Shown: positions 35,266-43,129, counted from the first letter of the stretch. The stretch is DNA of 64,000 nucleotides from Microbacterium terregens (GCF_039534975.1 NZ_BAAAWH010000001.1:1364001-1428000), one strand, 5' to 3'. The notes: generated from the letters alone by a model not told the origin. Numbers and translations: made by a program.

Positions 35266-35450
35266 CGTTCCCCTCCTCGGGGACGCGCAGTCGAGGCCCC
35301 GAGCACCGAGTCTATGCAACCCTCGCGTGCGAGGCGAGGGCGTGGCCGCGGCGGCGAACCAGCCGTCGGCTCGTTCGACGTGCCCGCGCGAGAGCGCGTG
35401 CGGCGCGAGGCTTGGTGTCAGGGATACTGAGAATTCGACCGAGGGGGACC

Positions 35451-36128
35451 ATGTCCGTACTTTCCATCGTCGCAACGTCAGGTTCGTTGCTCGCCGCGAC
35501 GCTGCTGGCGATGACCGGCTCGCCCGCGGCCGCCGAAGAAGCTCCGCCGCCTCCGCCCATCGAGCTCGTCCTGCATGTCCCCGCAGGCATGAGCGTGGAC
35601 GTGCTGCGGGAGCCGGGAGACCATGGTTCCGTCTCCGTGGCCGGGTGTCCCGCCGACGGAGCGATCCTGTTCGCGTCCACGCTGCTGAGCCCCACGGGCG
35701 ACGGCGGCGTCGTCGAGGTCCCTATCGGATTGGAGGTCGTCGCCGCGGCGGACGGCGCGGCGGTCCAGGTGCCGTTGGAACCCATCAGCGTGTGGCTGGT
35801 CGCCAACAACCCCGGACCGCTCGCGAGCGTCCTTCTCGAGGCCGCCTGCGTGCAGCAGGGCGAAGAGACCGCATGGGCAACGGCCGTCCTCCCCTCGGGT
35901 GTCCCACCGCTCCCCGCGATCCCGCCGACCACGCCCGACGCACCGGTCCCGGGGCCCGATCCGGATGCCGCCACCGTCCCCGCGGCATCCGAGAGCAGCA
36001 CCGCCGGGCCACGCCGATTGGCGGCGTCGGGGGCCTCGGCGCCCGGCGCGTCGCTGATCGTCGGGAGCGTCCTGCTCCTGCTCGGCGGCGGCGCTGCGGT
36101 CGTCATGGCGCGACGAAGAGCCGTCTGA
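35451..36128 (+). CDS. Exported protein with LAxTG-like sorting signal
   Basis: The 225-residue protein has a signal peptide (hydrophobic stretch to AAA near residue 27), a Pro-rich segment, an Asp/Val-rich beta domain of unknown family, a Pro-rich linker (PPLPAIPPTTPDAPVPGPDP) and a C-terminus with LAASG, then a hydrophobic helix and RRRAV. That end resembles a class E sortase signal (LAxTG). LAASG departs at one position (Ser for Thr), so anchoring is likely rather than proven. The start ATG follows GAGGGGGACC. It is divergent from the TPM gene. Confidence 0.65.
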   Translation: MSVLSIVATSGSLLAATLLAMTGSPAAAEEAPPPPPIELVLHVPAGMSVDVLREPGDHGSVSVAGCPADGAILFASTLLSPTGDGGVVEVPIGLEVVAAADGAAVQVPLEPISVWLVANNPGPLASVLLEAACVQQGEETAWATAVLPSGVPPLPAIPPTTPDAPVPGPDPDAATVPAASESSTAGPRRLAASGASAPGASLIVGSVLLLLGGGAAVVMARRRAV

Positions 36129-36184
36129 GCAGACGGTTTTGATCGACCTCGCCGTGTGAGCGGTCCGCCACCGTGCCGCGCGGG

Positions 36185-36190
36185 TAGCGT
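36185..36190 (+). promoter_or_regulatory. -10 element for the DUF3097 gene
   Basis: TAGCGT lies 18 bases before the ATG at 36209. Unlike the leaderless genes, this gene also has a Shine-Dalgarno (CGGAGG). Confidence 0.45.
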
Positions 36191-36208
36191 GTCGATCTCG
36201 GAGGACTC

Positions 36209-37045
36209 ATGGACGATCGATACGCGGCCGACGTACTGGCGGCCGGATGGCGCGATGCCCGCCGACGACCCGTTCCCGTGCTCACAGCCGACGTCGACCT
36301 GGTGGTCGAGGTCGCGGCGGACGGATTCTGCGGAGCTGTCGTCGGGGTGGCCTCCGGTCTCGTCGAGCTCGAAGACCGGCACGGGCGGCACCGGCTGTTC
36401 CCGCTCGGGCCCGGGTTCCTCGTCGACGGCGCCGATGTGGTGCTGACCGCGCCCGTCCTGTCCACCGCGCCGCGGACCCCGGCGCGGACCGCGTCCGGGT
36501 CATTCGCGGCCCCCGAAGCGCGCGCGCGAGTGGCTCGCGCGAGTCGCATCCTCGTCGAGGGACGCCACGATGCCGAGCTGGTCGAGAAGGTGTGGGGCGC
36601 GGACCTGCGCGCAGAGGGCGTGGTCGTGGAGTATCTGCAGGGTGTCGACCTGCTCGCCGAGACGCTCGAGAACGAGCCGCCGACCGCGGATCGCCGCTAC
36701 GGGGTTCTGGTCGATCACCTCGTGCCCGGCTCGAAGGAATCGCGAATCGCGGATGCGGTGGCACGGGGACCGCACGGCCGTTTCGTCCGCATGGTCGGGC
36801 ACCCGTACGTGGACGTCTGGCAGTGCGTGACCCCGAAGGCGATGGGCATCGCGCGCTGGCCGGAGGTTCCGCGGGGAACCGACATCAAGGTCGGGACGTG
36901 CCGGGCGCTGGGGTGGCCGTCCGAGACACCGGCGGACCTGGGCAGGGCGTGGCAGCGCATCCTCGCACGCGTTCACTCCTATCGGGACCTGGACCCGGCC
37001 CTGCTCGGCCGTGTCGAGGAGCTCATCGACTTCGTCACGGACTGA
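36209..37045 (+). CDS. DUF3097 family protein
   Basis: The 278-residue protein matches the conserved actinobacterial DUF3097 family, with an N-terminal beta domain, then ILVEGRHDAELVEKVWG near residue 115 and VDHLVPGSKESRIADAV. The EGxHD segment resembles the Toprim fold of primases and OLD nucleases, which suggests nucleic-acid or nucleotide chemistry; that is inference. PYVDVWQCVTPKAMGI is a further hallmark. It lies upstream of trmB on the same strand. Confidence 0.8.
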   Translation: MDDRYAADVLAAGWRDARRRPVPVLTADVDLVVEVAADGFCGAVVGVASGLVELEDRHGRHRLFPLGPGFLVDGADVVLTAPVLSTAPRTPARTASGSFAAPEARARVARASRILVEGRHDAELVEKVWGADLRAEGVVVEYLQGVDLLAETLENEPPTADRRYGVLVDHLVPGSKESRIADAVARGPHGRFVRMVGHPYVDVWQCVTPKAMGIARWPEVPRGTDIKVGTCRALGWPSETPADLGRAWQRILARVHSYRDLDPALLGRVEELIDFVTD

Positions 37046-37083
37046 AGCACGGCCGCACCGACATGGAAGTCGGTGTGCGTGGT

Positions 37084-37089
37084 TAGCCT
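37084..37089 (+). promoter_or_regulatory. -10 element of leaderless trmB
   Basis: TAGCCT is 6 bases before the GTG at 37096 and 3 bases before the alternative GTG at 37093. The standard 6-base spacing selects 37096. Confidence 0.55.
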
Positions 37090-37095
37090 GGAGTG

Positions 37096-37821
37096 GTGTC
37101 CGACCCCTCCACCTTCCGTGATCGCCCCGTGTCCTTCGTTCGCCGCAACGGCCGGATGACCGACGGGCAGGAGCGCGCCTGGACCGACCTCGCTGCGCGG
37201 TACGTCCTGGACGCGCCCCGCGACGATGCGGCCACCAGTGTGCGACCCGGCGCGGCGATCGACCCGCGGGAGGTCTGGGGGCGGGATGCGCCACTCATCG
37301 TCGAGATCGGTTCCGGGCAGGGTCACGCCATCATCCACGCGGCCGTGTCGCGCCCCGAGGCCGACTTCCTCGCGATCGAGGTCTTCACCGCCGGGCTGGC
37401 CCGCACGATGCTGGGCGCGGAGCGCGCGGCCGTCGAGAACCTGCGGCTCGTCGAGGCGAACGCGCCGGAGGTCCTCGAGCACCTGCTGCCACCGGCATCC
37501 GTCGACGAGCTGTGGGTCTTCTTCCCCGACCCGTGGCACAAGAACAAGCACACCAAGCGGCGGCTCGTCACGCCGGAGTTCGCCACGACGGCTGCGGGCG
37601 CCGTGCGCGACGGGGGGACGCTGCGTCTTGCCACCGACTGGGAGCAGTACGCCCGGCAGATGCGCGAGGTGCTCGATGCCGCGCCCGAGTTCGAGCGCGC
37701 GTTCGCGGGCGAGTGGGCGGACCGGTTCGACGGCCGGGTTCTGACGGCCTTCGAACGCAAGGGGGCTCGGGCGGGTCGCGCGATCCGTGATCTCAGCTAC
37801 ATCCGCCAACGCCGGGAATGA
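37096..37821 (+). CDS. trmB: tRNA (guanine(46)-N7)-methyltransferase
   Basis: The 241-residue class I SAM methyltransferase makes m7G46 in the tRNA variable loop. It has VEIGSGQGHAIIHAA as the SAM loop near residue 65, FFPDPWHKNKHTKRRLV as the TrmB signature near residue 140, and LATDWEQYARQM. The gene is followed by an MFS transporter with a 4-base overlap (ATGA, 37818-37821). Confidence 0.93.
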   Translation: MSDPSTFRDRPVSFVRRNGRMTDGQERAWTDLAARYVLDAPRDDAATSVRPGAAIDPREVWGRDAPLIVEIGSGQGHAIIHAAVSRPEADFLAIEVFTAGLARTMLGAERAAVENLRLVEANAPEVLEHLLPPASVDELWVFFPDPWHKNKHTKRRLVTPEFATTAAGAVRDGGTLRLATDWEQYARQMREVLDAAPEFERAFAGEWADRFDGRVLTAFERKGARAGRAIRDLSYIRQRRE

Positions 37822-39134
37822 GCGAGCCGAAGGACCCGGCATCCGCTCCGGTGGAGGGTGCACGGGCGGGCGCGACGCGCGACCGCTGGAGGATCGTCCG
37901 CCCACTCGCGCACCGGGACTTCCGCGCGCTGTTCGCCGCGGTCGTGCTGTCGATCTTCGCCGCCGGGATGTGGGCCGTTGTGATGGTCTACGCCGTCATC
38001 GGCGTCGGGGGAGGACCCCTCGACCTGTCGCTCGTCGCCGCGGCGAACGCCACCGGACTGCTGCTGTGCGCCATTCCGGGAGGCATCGTCGCGGACCGCG
38101 TCTCACGCCGGCTGATCGTCCGCGCCGTCTCGCTGGCGGACTTCCTGGCGATCACGTCCGTCGTGGTGGTCGGCGCGTTCGGACCGGTCGGCATCCCGCA
38201 GCTCGTCGTCGTCGCGTTCACCCTCGGTGCCGGAGCGGGGTTCTTCTTCCCCGCGTACAGCGCGATCCTGCCGCGCCTGCTTCCCCCGGGCCAGCTCCTC
38301 GCCGCGAACGGGCTGGAGGGGGCTATCCGGCCCGCGTTGCAGCAGGCGGCGGGTCCGGCGGCCGCGGGAATGCTCCTGGCCGCGGTGATCCCCGCCCACG
38401 CGGCGGTGGTGATCGCGATCGCGCACGGCGCGGCCTTCACGATCCTGATGTTCCTGCGCCCCGAGCCTGAGCCGGCCGCAGCGGACGAGACCGCGGATCA
38501 CTCGGCGAAGAGCGTCTTCCACGACCTGCGCGAAGCGGTCGTCTTCACGGTGAAGACACCGTGGCTGCTGTGGACCCTCCTGTACGCCACGCTGTGGGTG
38601 CTCGTCGTGGTCGGGCCCGAAGAGGTGCTGCTGCCGTTCCTCGTCCGGGAACGGATCGGCGAGGATCCTCGTCTGTTCGGCTTCCTGCTGGCGGTCTACG
38701 GTGCCGGTGGGGTGCTCGGCTCGATCTTCGTGTCGTCGAGAAAGCTCCCGCGGCGCTATCTGACCACGATGAACCTGGTGTGGGGCGTCAGCACGCTGCC
38801 GTTCATCATCGTCGGGTTCACCGACCAGTACTGGCTCCTCATGGCGTCGCTGTTCCTCGTCGGCTTCGGGTTCAGCTACGGCAACGTCATCTGGGGCACC
38901 CTGCTGCAGCGGCGCGTTCCCCGGCACATGCTGGGACGGATCTCGAGCCTGGATTTCTTCGTCTCGCTCGCTCTCATGCCGCTGTCGATGGCGCTCGCCG
39001 GACCGCTGTCCGAGGTGCTCTCGATGCAGGTGATCTTCACCGCGGCGGGCGTCCTCACGCTCGTGTTCGGCATCATCGCGATCTTCGCCGCGCGCATGCC
39101 GCAGGATGAGATCGCCCATCCGCTGACAGACTGA
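37818..39134 (+). CDS. MFS transporter, EntS/DHA3-like
   Basis: The 438-residue protein has an N-terminal cytoplasmic stretch, then twelve predicted helices. The loop 2-3 motif GGIVADRVSRRLIVRAVSLADF and the long cytoplasmic central loop (EPEPAAADETADHSAKSV) are typical of the DHA3 drug/siderophore exporter group. DHA3 proteins such as EntS export siderophores or macrolides; no such pathway is nearby. It overlaps trmB by 4 bases. Confidence 0.85.
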   Translation: MSEPKDPASAPVEGARAGATRDRWRIVRPLAHRDFRALFAAVVLSIFAAGMWAVVMVYAVIGVGGGPLDLSLVAAANATGLLLCAIPGGIVADRVSRRLIVRAVSLADFLAITSVVVVGAFGPVGIPQLVVVAFTLGAGAGFFFPAYSAILPRLLPPGQLLAANGLEGAIRPALQQAAGPAAAGMLLAAVIPAHAAVVIAIAHGAAFTILMFLRPEPEPAAADETADHSAKSVFHDLREAVVFTVKTPWLLWTLLYATLWVLVVVGPEEVLLPFLVRERIGEDPRLFGFLLAVYGAGGVLGSIFVSSRKLPRRYLTTMNLVWGVSTLPFIIVGFTDQYWLLMASLFLVGFGFSYGNVIWGTLLQRRVPRHMLGRISSLDFFVSLALMPLSMALAGPLSEVLSMQVIFTAAGVLTLVFGIIAIFAARMPQDEIAHPLTD

Positions 39135-39138
39135 ACGG

Positions 39139-40029
39139 GTGCCCGCTCATCCCACTGCCGTGCTCGGCACCCGCCCGATGGTCTCAGTCGGTCTGATCCC
39201 CGCTTTCCTGGTGTGCCTCGCCGCGCCCGCGTTCTTCGTCCTGCAGATCGCCTGGCTGGGGTGGGTGCTGCTCGCCGCCGGGATGCTGACCGCCTGGTTC
39301 GTGCGTTTCCGTACGGATGCCGAGGCCGCCGCCGCGCAAGCGAGCGTCGCGTCGACCGGTGTGCGAACCCCGAGCCTGGTGCGGGACCTCTCGCTGATCA
39401 CCCTCGGAATGCTCATCGTCAGCGCCATCCCGCTCGCCGCGGAGCTGGACAATCTCGCGTTCGTTCGGTTCGGGCTCGCGCTGGGTGGTGCCGTGGCCGT
39501 GCCGTACGTGATCTCCCGCTTCGTCTACCGCGATCACGCGATCCGCTTCCCGTGGCGCGGGGGTGGACGCTGGACGGCGTTCCAGTGGACCTGGCTGTTC
39601 GCCGTGCTCGCCTTCGGCTGGCTGATCCTGCCCTTCTACTTCATCACCTCGGGCGTCTACATGAACTGGCCGGTGGTGGATACGCCGGAAATGATCGCCC
39701 GGCTGTTCGTCGGTGTGGGCGCGGTGGGAATCTGGGACGAGCTGTTCTTCATCTGCATCGTGTTCACCCTGCTGCGCCGCCATTTCCCCGACTGGCAGGC
39801 CAACCTGCTGCAGGCGACCGTCTTCGTCTCGTTCCTCTGGGAGCTGGGCTACCAGGCGTGGGGGCCCTTGCTGACGATCCCGTTCGCGCTGGTGCAGGCC
39901 TACATCTTCAAGCGCACGCGTTCGCTGACCTACGTGGTGACCGTGCATCTGCTCTTCGACGCCGTGGTCTTCCTCGTGCTCGTGCACGCACACAACCCGG
40001 ATCTGCTGAACGGACTCTTCCTCATCTGA
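39139..40029 (+). CDS. CPBP-like intramembrane protease family protein, non-canonical first motif
   Basis: The 296-residue protein has about eight helices. In the last half, WDELFFICIVFTLLRRHFPDW corresponds to CPBP motif 1 (normally EExxxR), FVSFLWELGYQAW to motif 2, and HLLFDAVVFLVL to motif 3. The first Glu of the EE pair is Asp here (DE); the second Glu, thought to activate water, is kept, and the conserved Arg comes later than usual. Activity is therefore uncertain. It starts at the GTG 4 bases after the MFS stop codon, so it is co-transcribed. Confidence 0.65.
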   Translation: MPAHPTAVLGTRPMVSVGLIPAFLVCLAAPAFFVLQIAWLGWVLLAAGMLTAWFVRFRTDAEAAAAQASVASTGVRTPSLVRDLSLITLGMLIVSAIPLAAELDNLAFVRFGLALGGAVAVPYVISRFVYRDHAIRFPWRGGGRWTAFQWTWLFAVLAFGWLILPFYFITSGVYMNWPVVDTPEMIARLFVGVGAVGIWDELFFICIVFTLLRRHFPDWQANLLQATVFVSFLWELGYQAWGPLLTIPFALVQAYIFKRTRSLTYVVTVHLLFDAVVFLVLVHAHNPDLLNGLFLI

Positions 40030-40090
40030 GTCCCTCGGCGGAGTGAACGGGGACGGAGCCGCTGCACAGGGGGTGCACAGAGCCGAGCGA

Positions 40091-40096
40091 TAGCGT
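40091..40096 (+). promoter_or_regulatory. Possible -10 element for the guanidine riboswitch leader
   Basis: TAGCGT would start transcription near 40103, giving a leader of about 75 bases that includes the riboswitch. A matching -35 is not clear. Confidence 0.35.
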
Positions 40097-40121
40097 GGGA
40101 CGCGGATCCTCTCCCGGATCC

Positions 40122-40162
40122 CCGGACGACGGATCAGTACCCGGTGAGCGACAAGACTGGCC
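40122..40162 (+). promoter_or_regulatory. Guanidine-III riboswitch (mini-ykkC class III)
   Basis: The leader contains CCGGACGA, then ACCCGGT and GACAAGAC in the order and spacing of the guanidine-III aptamer, known for example from Thermobifida fusca. The two CCGG tracts (40122-40125 and 40141-40144) can form the pseudoknot helix, and CAGT/ACTG (about 40135-40138 and 40155-40158) gives the second helix. The 3' strand ends a few bases before the Shine-Dalgarno GGAGG of the exporter gene, consistent with translational control. This is recalled from the published aptamer and not computed. Confidence 0.8.
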
Positions 40163-40177
40163 ATGGAGGCGAGTCCT

Positions 40178-40498
40178 GTGTCGTGGGTCATCCTGGTCGT
40201 ATCCGGCATCCTCGAGGCCGTCTGGGCCACCGCGCTCGGCAAATCCGAGGGCTTCACCAAGCTCTGGCCGAGCGTGATCTTCGCCGTCACGCTGATCGCG
40301 AGCATGGCGGGCCTGGCCTGGGCGATGCGTGACATCTCGACGGGCACGGCCTACGCCGTGTGGGTCGGCATCGGCGCCGCGCTGACCGTCGGCTACGCGA
40401 TGATCACCGGTGCGGAGCCGTTCTCGATCGTGCGCCTGCTGCTGATCCTCGGACTCGTCGGCTGCATCGTCGGGCTCAAGCTCGTCGGTCCCGAATAG
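40178..40498 (+). CDS. gdx: Guanidinium exporter of the SMR family (Gdx type)
   Basis: The 106-residue protein has four helices, with the active Glu13 in SGILEAVWATALGKSEGF, then GTAYAVWVGIGAALTVGY. These features match the Gdx (SugE) branch of SMR transporters, which exchange guanidinium for protons. The GTG at 40178 is preferred over the ATG at 40163: the Shine-Dalgarno GGAGG at about 40166-40170 is 8 bases ahead, and this start places the key Glu at position 13 as in characterised Gdx proteins. A guanidine-III riboswitch lies immediately upstream and supports guanidinium as the substrate. Confidence 0.88.
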   Translation: MSWVILVVSGILEAVWATALGKSEGFTKLWPSVIFAVTLIASMAGLAWAMRDISTGTAYAVWVGIGAALTVGYAMITGAEPFSIVRLLLILGLVGCIVGLKLVGPE

Positions 40499-40584
40499 GC
40501 CACCCGGACGCCGCCCCGAAGCATCCGAATGACCGCGGATCCTTCACGTTCAACATCACGTCGAGGTGACTTCGAGATGAACTC

Positions 40585-40612
40585 TTGACGCGCATGCGGG
40601 GATGAGTATCTT
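40585..40612 (+). promoter_or_regulatory. Sigma-70-like promoter with no obvious gene
   Basis: TTGACG (40585-40590) and TATCTT (40607-40612) are separated by 16 bases in an unusually A+T-rich stretch. The closest downstream signal is the hairpin at 40687-40718. Confidence 0.55.
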
Positions 40613-40618
40613 TACTTC

Positions 40619-40722
40619 TGCGGAGAGAAAACGGAGACGAAAGGGACCCGCAAGGGAACTCGAAACGGAAACCACAGATCGCAGACGATCGGCCCGGGGC
40701 TTCGGCTCCGGGCCGATCTTCA
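40619..40722 (+). ncRNA. Candidate small RNA of about 100 nt
   Basis: The promoter at 40585-40612 predicts a start near 40619. The transcript would be purine-rich with repeated GGAG and ACGGA blocks and little internal structure, and would end in the strong hairpin at 40687-40718. No convincing protein is encoded: the one open frame begins before the predicted start and runs across the antisense of tRNA-Arg. I do not recognise a known RNA family. Confidence 0.4.
40687..40718 (+). terminator. Strong hairpin with TTCG-type loop
   Basis: Arms GATCGGCCCGG (40687-40697) and CCGGGCCGATC (40708-40718) continue into a shorter stem capped by TTCG. A TTCATT run follows. Confidence 0.7.
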
Positions 40723-40756
40723 TTGCCGTCCGGCGCGGTCGTCTGCCGCACCGACC

Positions 40757-40794
40757 GACGCGAAAGGCCGCCCCGAAGGACGGCCTTTCGCGTC
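40757..40794. terminator. Hairpin terminator downstream of tRNA-Arg
   Basis: A 14-bp inverted repeat (40757-40770 and 40781-40794) includes AAAGGCCG/CGGCCTTT. It lies 6 bases beyond the tRNA 3' end on the minus strand and could also work in the plus direction. Confidence 0.75.
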
Positions 40795-40800
40795 AGTCAG

Positions 40801-40873
40801 TGCCCCCGACAGGAATCGAACCTGCGACCTTTGGTACCGGAAACCAACGCTCTATCCCCTGAGCTACGGAGGC
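40801..40873 (-). tRNA. tRNA-Arg (anticodon CCG)
   Basis: The minus strand folds as a complete 73-base tRNA: acceptor stem GCCTCCG paired with CGGGGGC and discriminator A, D arm with AGCTCAGGGGATAGAGC, anticodon stem TTGGT/ACCAA around the loop TTCCGGT (anticodon CCG), and T arm GCAGGTTCGAATCCTGT. CCA is not encoded. It would read CGG arginine codons. Confidence 0.95.
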
Positions 40874-40916
40874 GTACCGATCGAGGTTATCACCGAGCCG
40901 CGCCGCTCCGTTCGCG

Positions 40917-41729
40917 TCAGGGTCCGTTCGGCTCCACCTCACGCGGAGCGTCGGCCGCGGCATCCGTCCCCCCGGACCGTTCCCGCAGCGCCTCGGCGAG
41001 CCGAGTCGCCAGGTAGGCATGTCCATTCGTCGAGGGGTGATCGCGACCGATGCCGGCGTCGATGACCCCGGCGTAGTTGTCGGTCGTGATCCAGCCTTCC
41101 GCGAGCGGGGAGATGTACCACCAGCTGCGTGCCGCGGCGAGTTCGGCCAGGTCGGCATCGATGCGGGCGGTCGACGCCTCCACCGGCAGGATCTGGGGGG
41201 CCGGCCCCAGGATGACGACGGATGCCGCGGGGTAGAGCGCCGCGAGCGCGTCCCACGCCGCGGTCACGGCCTCCCGGTACCCGGTCTCGGCGAGCCGTCG
41301 GTCGTTGATCGAGCCCTCGATGATGACGAGGTCGGGATCCAGCGTGGGGTCCAGCGCGGCGATGCGCTCGCCGTACGAACCCCCGTCCAGCCCCGGTTTG
41401 AGGTAACCGCTGCCGCGGACCCCGTCGACGGTCGTGTCCCAGCCCAGGCGCTGACCGATCACGTACGCGTACCCGAGCGTCGGGAGAGCAGCGGCGGATC
41501 CGTAGGTCCAGGAGTCTCCGAAGACGAGCACCCGCGGCTGCTCCGGGAGCATGAGCGGCGCGGGCCCGGCGACGGAGATCGCGGCATCCTGGCCGGTCGC
41601 CACGATCGCGCCCGGGTCCGCCGCCCACGGGCGAAGAGCACCCACCGCGCACACCGCGGCGATCGCGATCGCGACGACGGCCAAAGGCCAGAACCGGCGC
41701 GCGCGGCGGGCGGTCGCGGGCGGGTTCAC
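40917..41729 (-). CDS. SGNH/GDSL-family hydrolase, membrane-anchored or secreted
   Basis: The 270-residue protein has an N-terminal helix (FWPLAVVAIAIAAVCAVGAL) serving as anchor or signal, then the SGNH blocks: LVFGDSWTYG (nucleophile Ser), IEGSINDRR (block III Asn), and DHPSTNGHAYL (block V Asp and His). Such enzymes deacylate or esterify cell-envelope sugars or lipids. The GTG start at 41729 is the only plausible one; no clear Shine-Dalgarno precedes it. It is divergent from the transglutaminase gene, whose corrected start leaves 172 bases for promoters. Confidence 0.85.
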   Translation of the reverse strand: MNPPATARRARRFWPLAVVAIAIAAVCAVGALRPWAADPGAIVATGQDAAISVAGPAPLMLPEQPRVLVFGDSWTYGSAAALPTLGYAYVIGQRLGWDTTVDGVRGSGYLKPGLDGGSYGERIAALDPTLDPDLVIIEGSINDRRLAETGYREAVTAAWDALAALYPAASVVILGPAPQILPVEASTARIDADLAELAAARSWWYISPLAEGWITTDNYAGVIDAGIGRDHPSTNGHAYLATRLAEALRERSGGTDAAADAPREVEPNGP

Positions 41730-41901
41730 GTCAGAAGAGTAAGCGATGATCCGCGACGCGACGAACACGCGGCTTCGCGTGCCGGGGAGAGGCCGGCCGG
41801 CGGGGGCGACTTCCGTCGCGGACGGCTCCGCGCCGCTGACCTGGCGGGCCCGCTTTCGCAGTGCGTACGAAGCCGTCGATTCGGCGTGCGAGGATACTCC
41901 G

Positions 41902-42783
41902 GTGCAACGCCTCGTGACCGCTGAACTGGACCTCGAACTGGGGTCCTCCGTCGACCTCATCTTCCAAGTCGCAGCGGCCCAGCATGTGCCGCTGGTCACC
42001 GAGGAACTGACCTTCACCCAGGGCGAACGCGTGTACACGCCGACCGAGATCGTCGACCAGTCCGGAAGCCGCCTGCATCGTCTGACCGGCGAGCCCGGGC
42101 GGCTCGAGGTGCGGTACCAGGCCACCGTCGAAGGCCAGGCCACCAGCGGTCGCACCAGCGACCTCGAGGCGATCACGTATCTGCGGCCGAGCCGGTACTG
42201 CCAGTCCGACGAAGTCTTCAGCCAGGCGCGTCGCCAGTTCCGCGGTCTGCAGGGCTATGACCTCATCGCAGCCGTCTCCGACTTCGTCGCGACGAGCACG
42301 ACGTACACCCCGGGGCTCAGCCAGGGGACGGACAGCGCCGTGACCACCCTCATGACCGGCCAGGGCGTCTGCCGGGACTACGCGCACGTCGTGATCTCGC
42401 TGCTGCGGGCGATGGACATGCCGGCGCGGTACACCGCCTGCTACGCGCCGGGTCTGCAGCCGATGGACTTCCACGCGGTCGCCGAGGCCTTCCACGACGG
42501 GGCCTGGTACGTCATCGACGCCACGCGGCTGGCGAACCGGCGTTCGCTGGTGCGCATCGCCACCGGGCGCGATGCCGCGGACTGCGCGTTCCTCAGCTAC
42601 CACGGCGGGCACGTCGGGCTGGTGCACATGCGCGTGGACGCGTGGGTCATGCCCGAAGCGGCGTCGGTCGAGGGGCTGGAGGGCGAGGGCAGGCCCGACC
42701 AGCTCGAGCCTGCTCTCGCGACGGGAGCCGCGGCATCCGACCCCGCCCCGGACGACTTCACCACGCTGGTCCAGCTCGCCTGA
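41902..42783 (+). CDS. Transglutaminase-family protein (cysteine protease-like core)
   Basis: The 293-residue protein begins MQRLVTAELDLELG and has an N-terminal beta domain followed by a transglutaminase core: TGQGVCRDYAHVVISLLRAM with the catalytic Cys near residue 157, DFHAVAEAF (His) and WYVIDATR (Asp). Bacterial members are usually peptidases or amidases of unknown role. The GTG at 41902 is preferred over the first ATG at 41746 because it has AGGA upstream and fits the family N-terminus; the earlier start would lie only 17 bases from the divergent gene's start. Confidence 0.75.
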   Translation: MQRLVTAELDLELGSSVDLIFQVAAAQHVPLVTEELTFTQGERVYTPTEIVDQSGSRLHRLTGEPGRLEVRYQATVEGQATSGRTSDLEAITYLRPSRYCQSDEVFSQARRQFRGLQGYDLIAAVSDFVATSTTYTPGLSQGTDSAVTTLMTGQGVCRDYAHVVISLLRAMDMPARYTACYAPGLQPMDFHAVAEAFHDGAWYVIDATRLANRRSLVRIATGRDAADCAFLSYHGGHVGLVHMRVDAWVMPEAASVEGLEGEGRPDQLEPALATGAAASDPAPDDFTTLVQLA

Positions 42784-42805
42784 CCCTGCCTCTTCGCCTG
42801 TTCCG

Positions 42806-43069
42806 CTGTCGCAACCTGCCGGGGTGCGCAGCAGTTTGCGACAGGGGAGCCGAGAGAGGGCGCGACCTGGGGCTGTTCCGCTGTCGCAACCTGCCGGGGT
42901 GCGCAGCAGTTTGCGACAGGGGAGCCGAGAGAGGGCCGCGACCTGGGGCTGTTCCGCTGTCGCAACGTGCCGGGGTGCGCGGCAGTTTGCGACAGGGGAG
43001 CGGAGGGGGGCGCGGCGCGGGGCTGTTCCGCTGTCGCAACGTGCCGGGGTGCGCGGCAGTTTGCGACAG
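42806..43069. repeat. Family A palindromes, tandem array of four
   Basis: Arms CTGTCGCAA and TTGCGACAG occur at 42806-42844, 42881-42919, 42957-42995 and 43031-43069, spaced 75, 76 and 74 bases. The whole 75-base unit, including flanks GGGGCTGTTCCG and GGGGAGC, is repeated. They fill the 346-base gap between the transglutaminase and argS; no gene is seen there. Confidence 0.92.
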
Positions 43070-43114
43070 GGGAGCGGAGAGGGGAGCGCGCCCGGACCTC
43101 CCGGCGCGGAAACG

Positions 43115-43120
43115 TAGACT
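43115..43120 (+). promoter_or_regulatory. -10 element of argS
   Basis: TAGACT lies 9 bases before the ATG at 43130, giving a leader of at most 2-3 bases. The palindrome array ends 45 bases upstream. Confidence 0.5.
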
Positions 43121-43129
43121 GGTGCGGCC

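Noticed and set aside
40602..40862. Short plus-strand frame ending in GIEPATFGTGNQRSIP
   Set aside because: It runs across the antisense of tRNA-Arg and gives the well-known spurious peptide; its start lies before the predicted promoter -10.
42806..43069. Regular direct repeats that could be a CRISPR array
   Set aside because: The units are palindromes of about 39 bases inside 75-base units, the sequences between them are alike and not unique spacers, and no cas genes are present.
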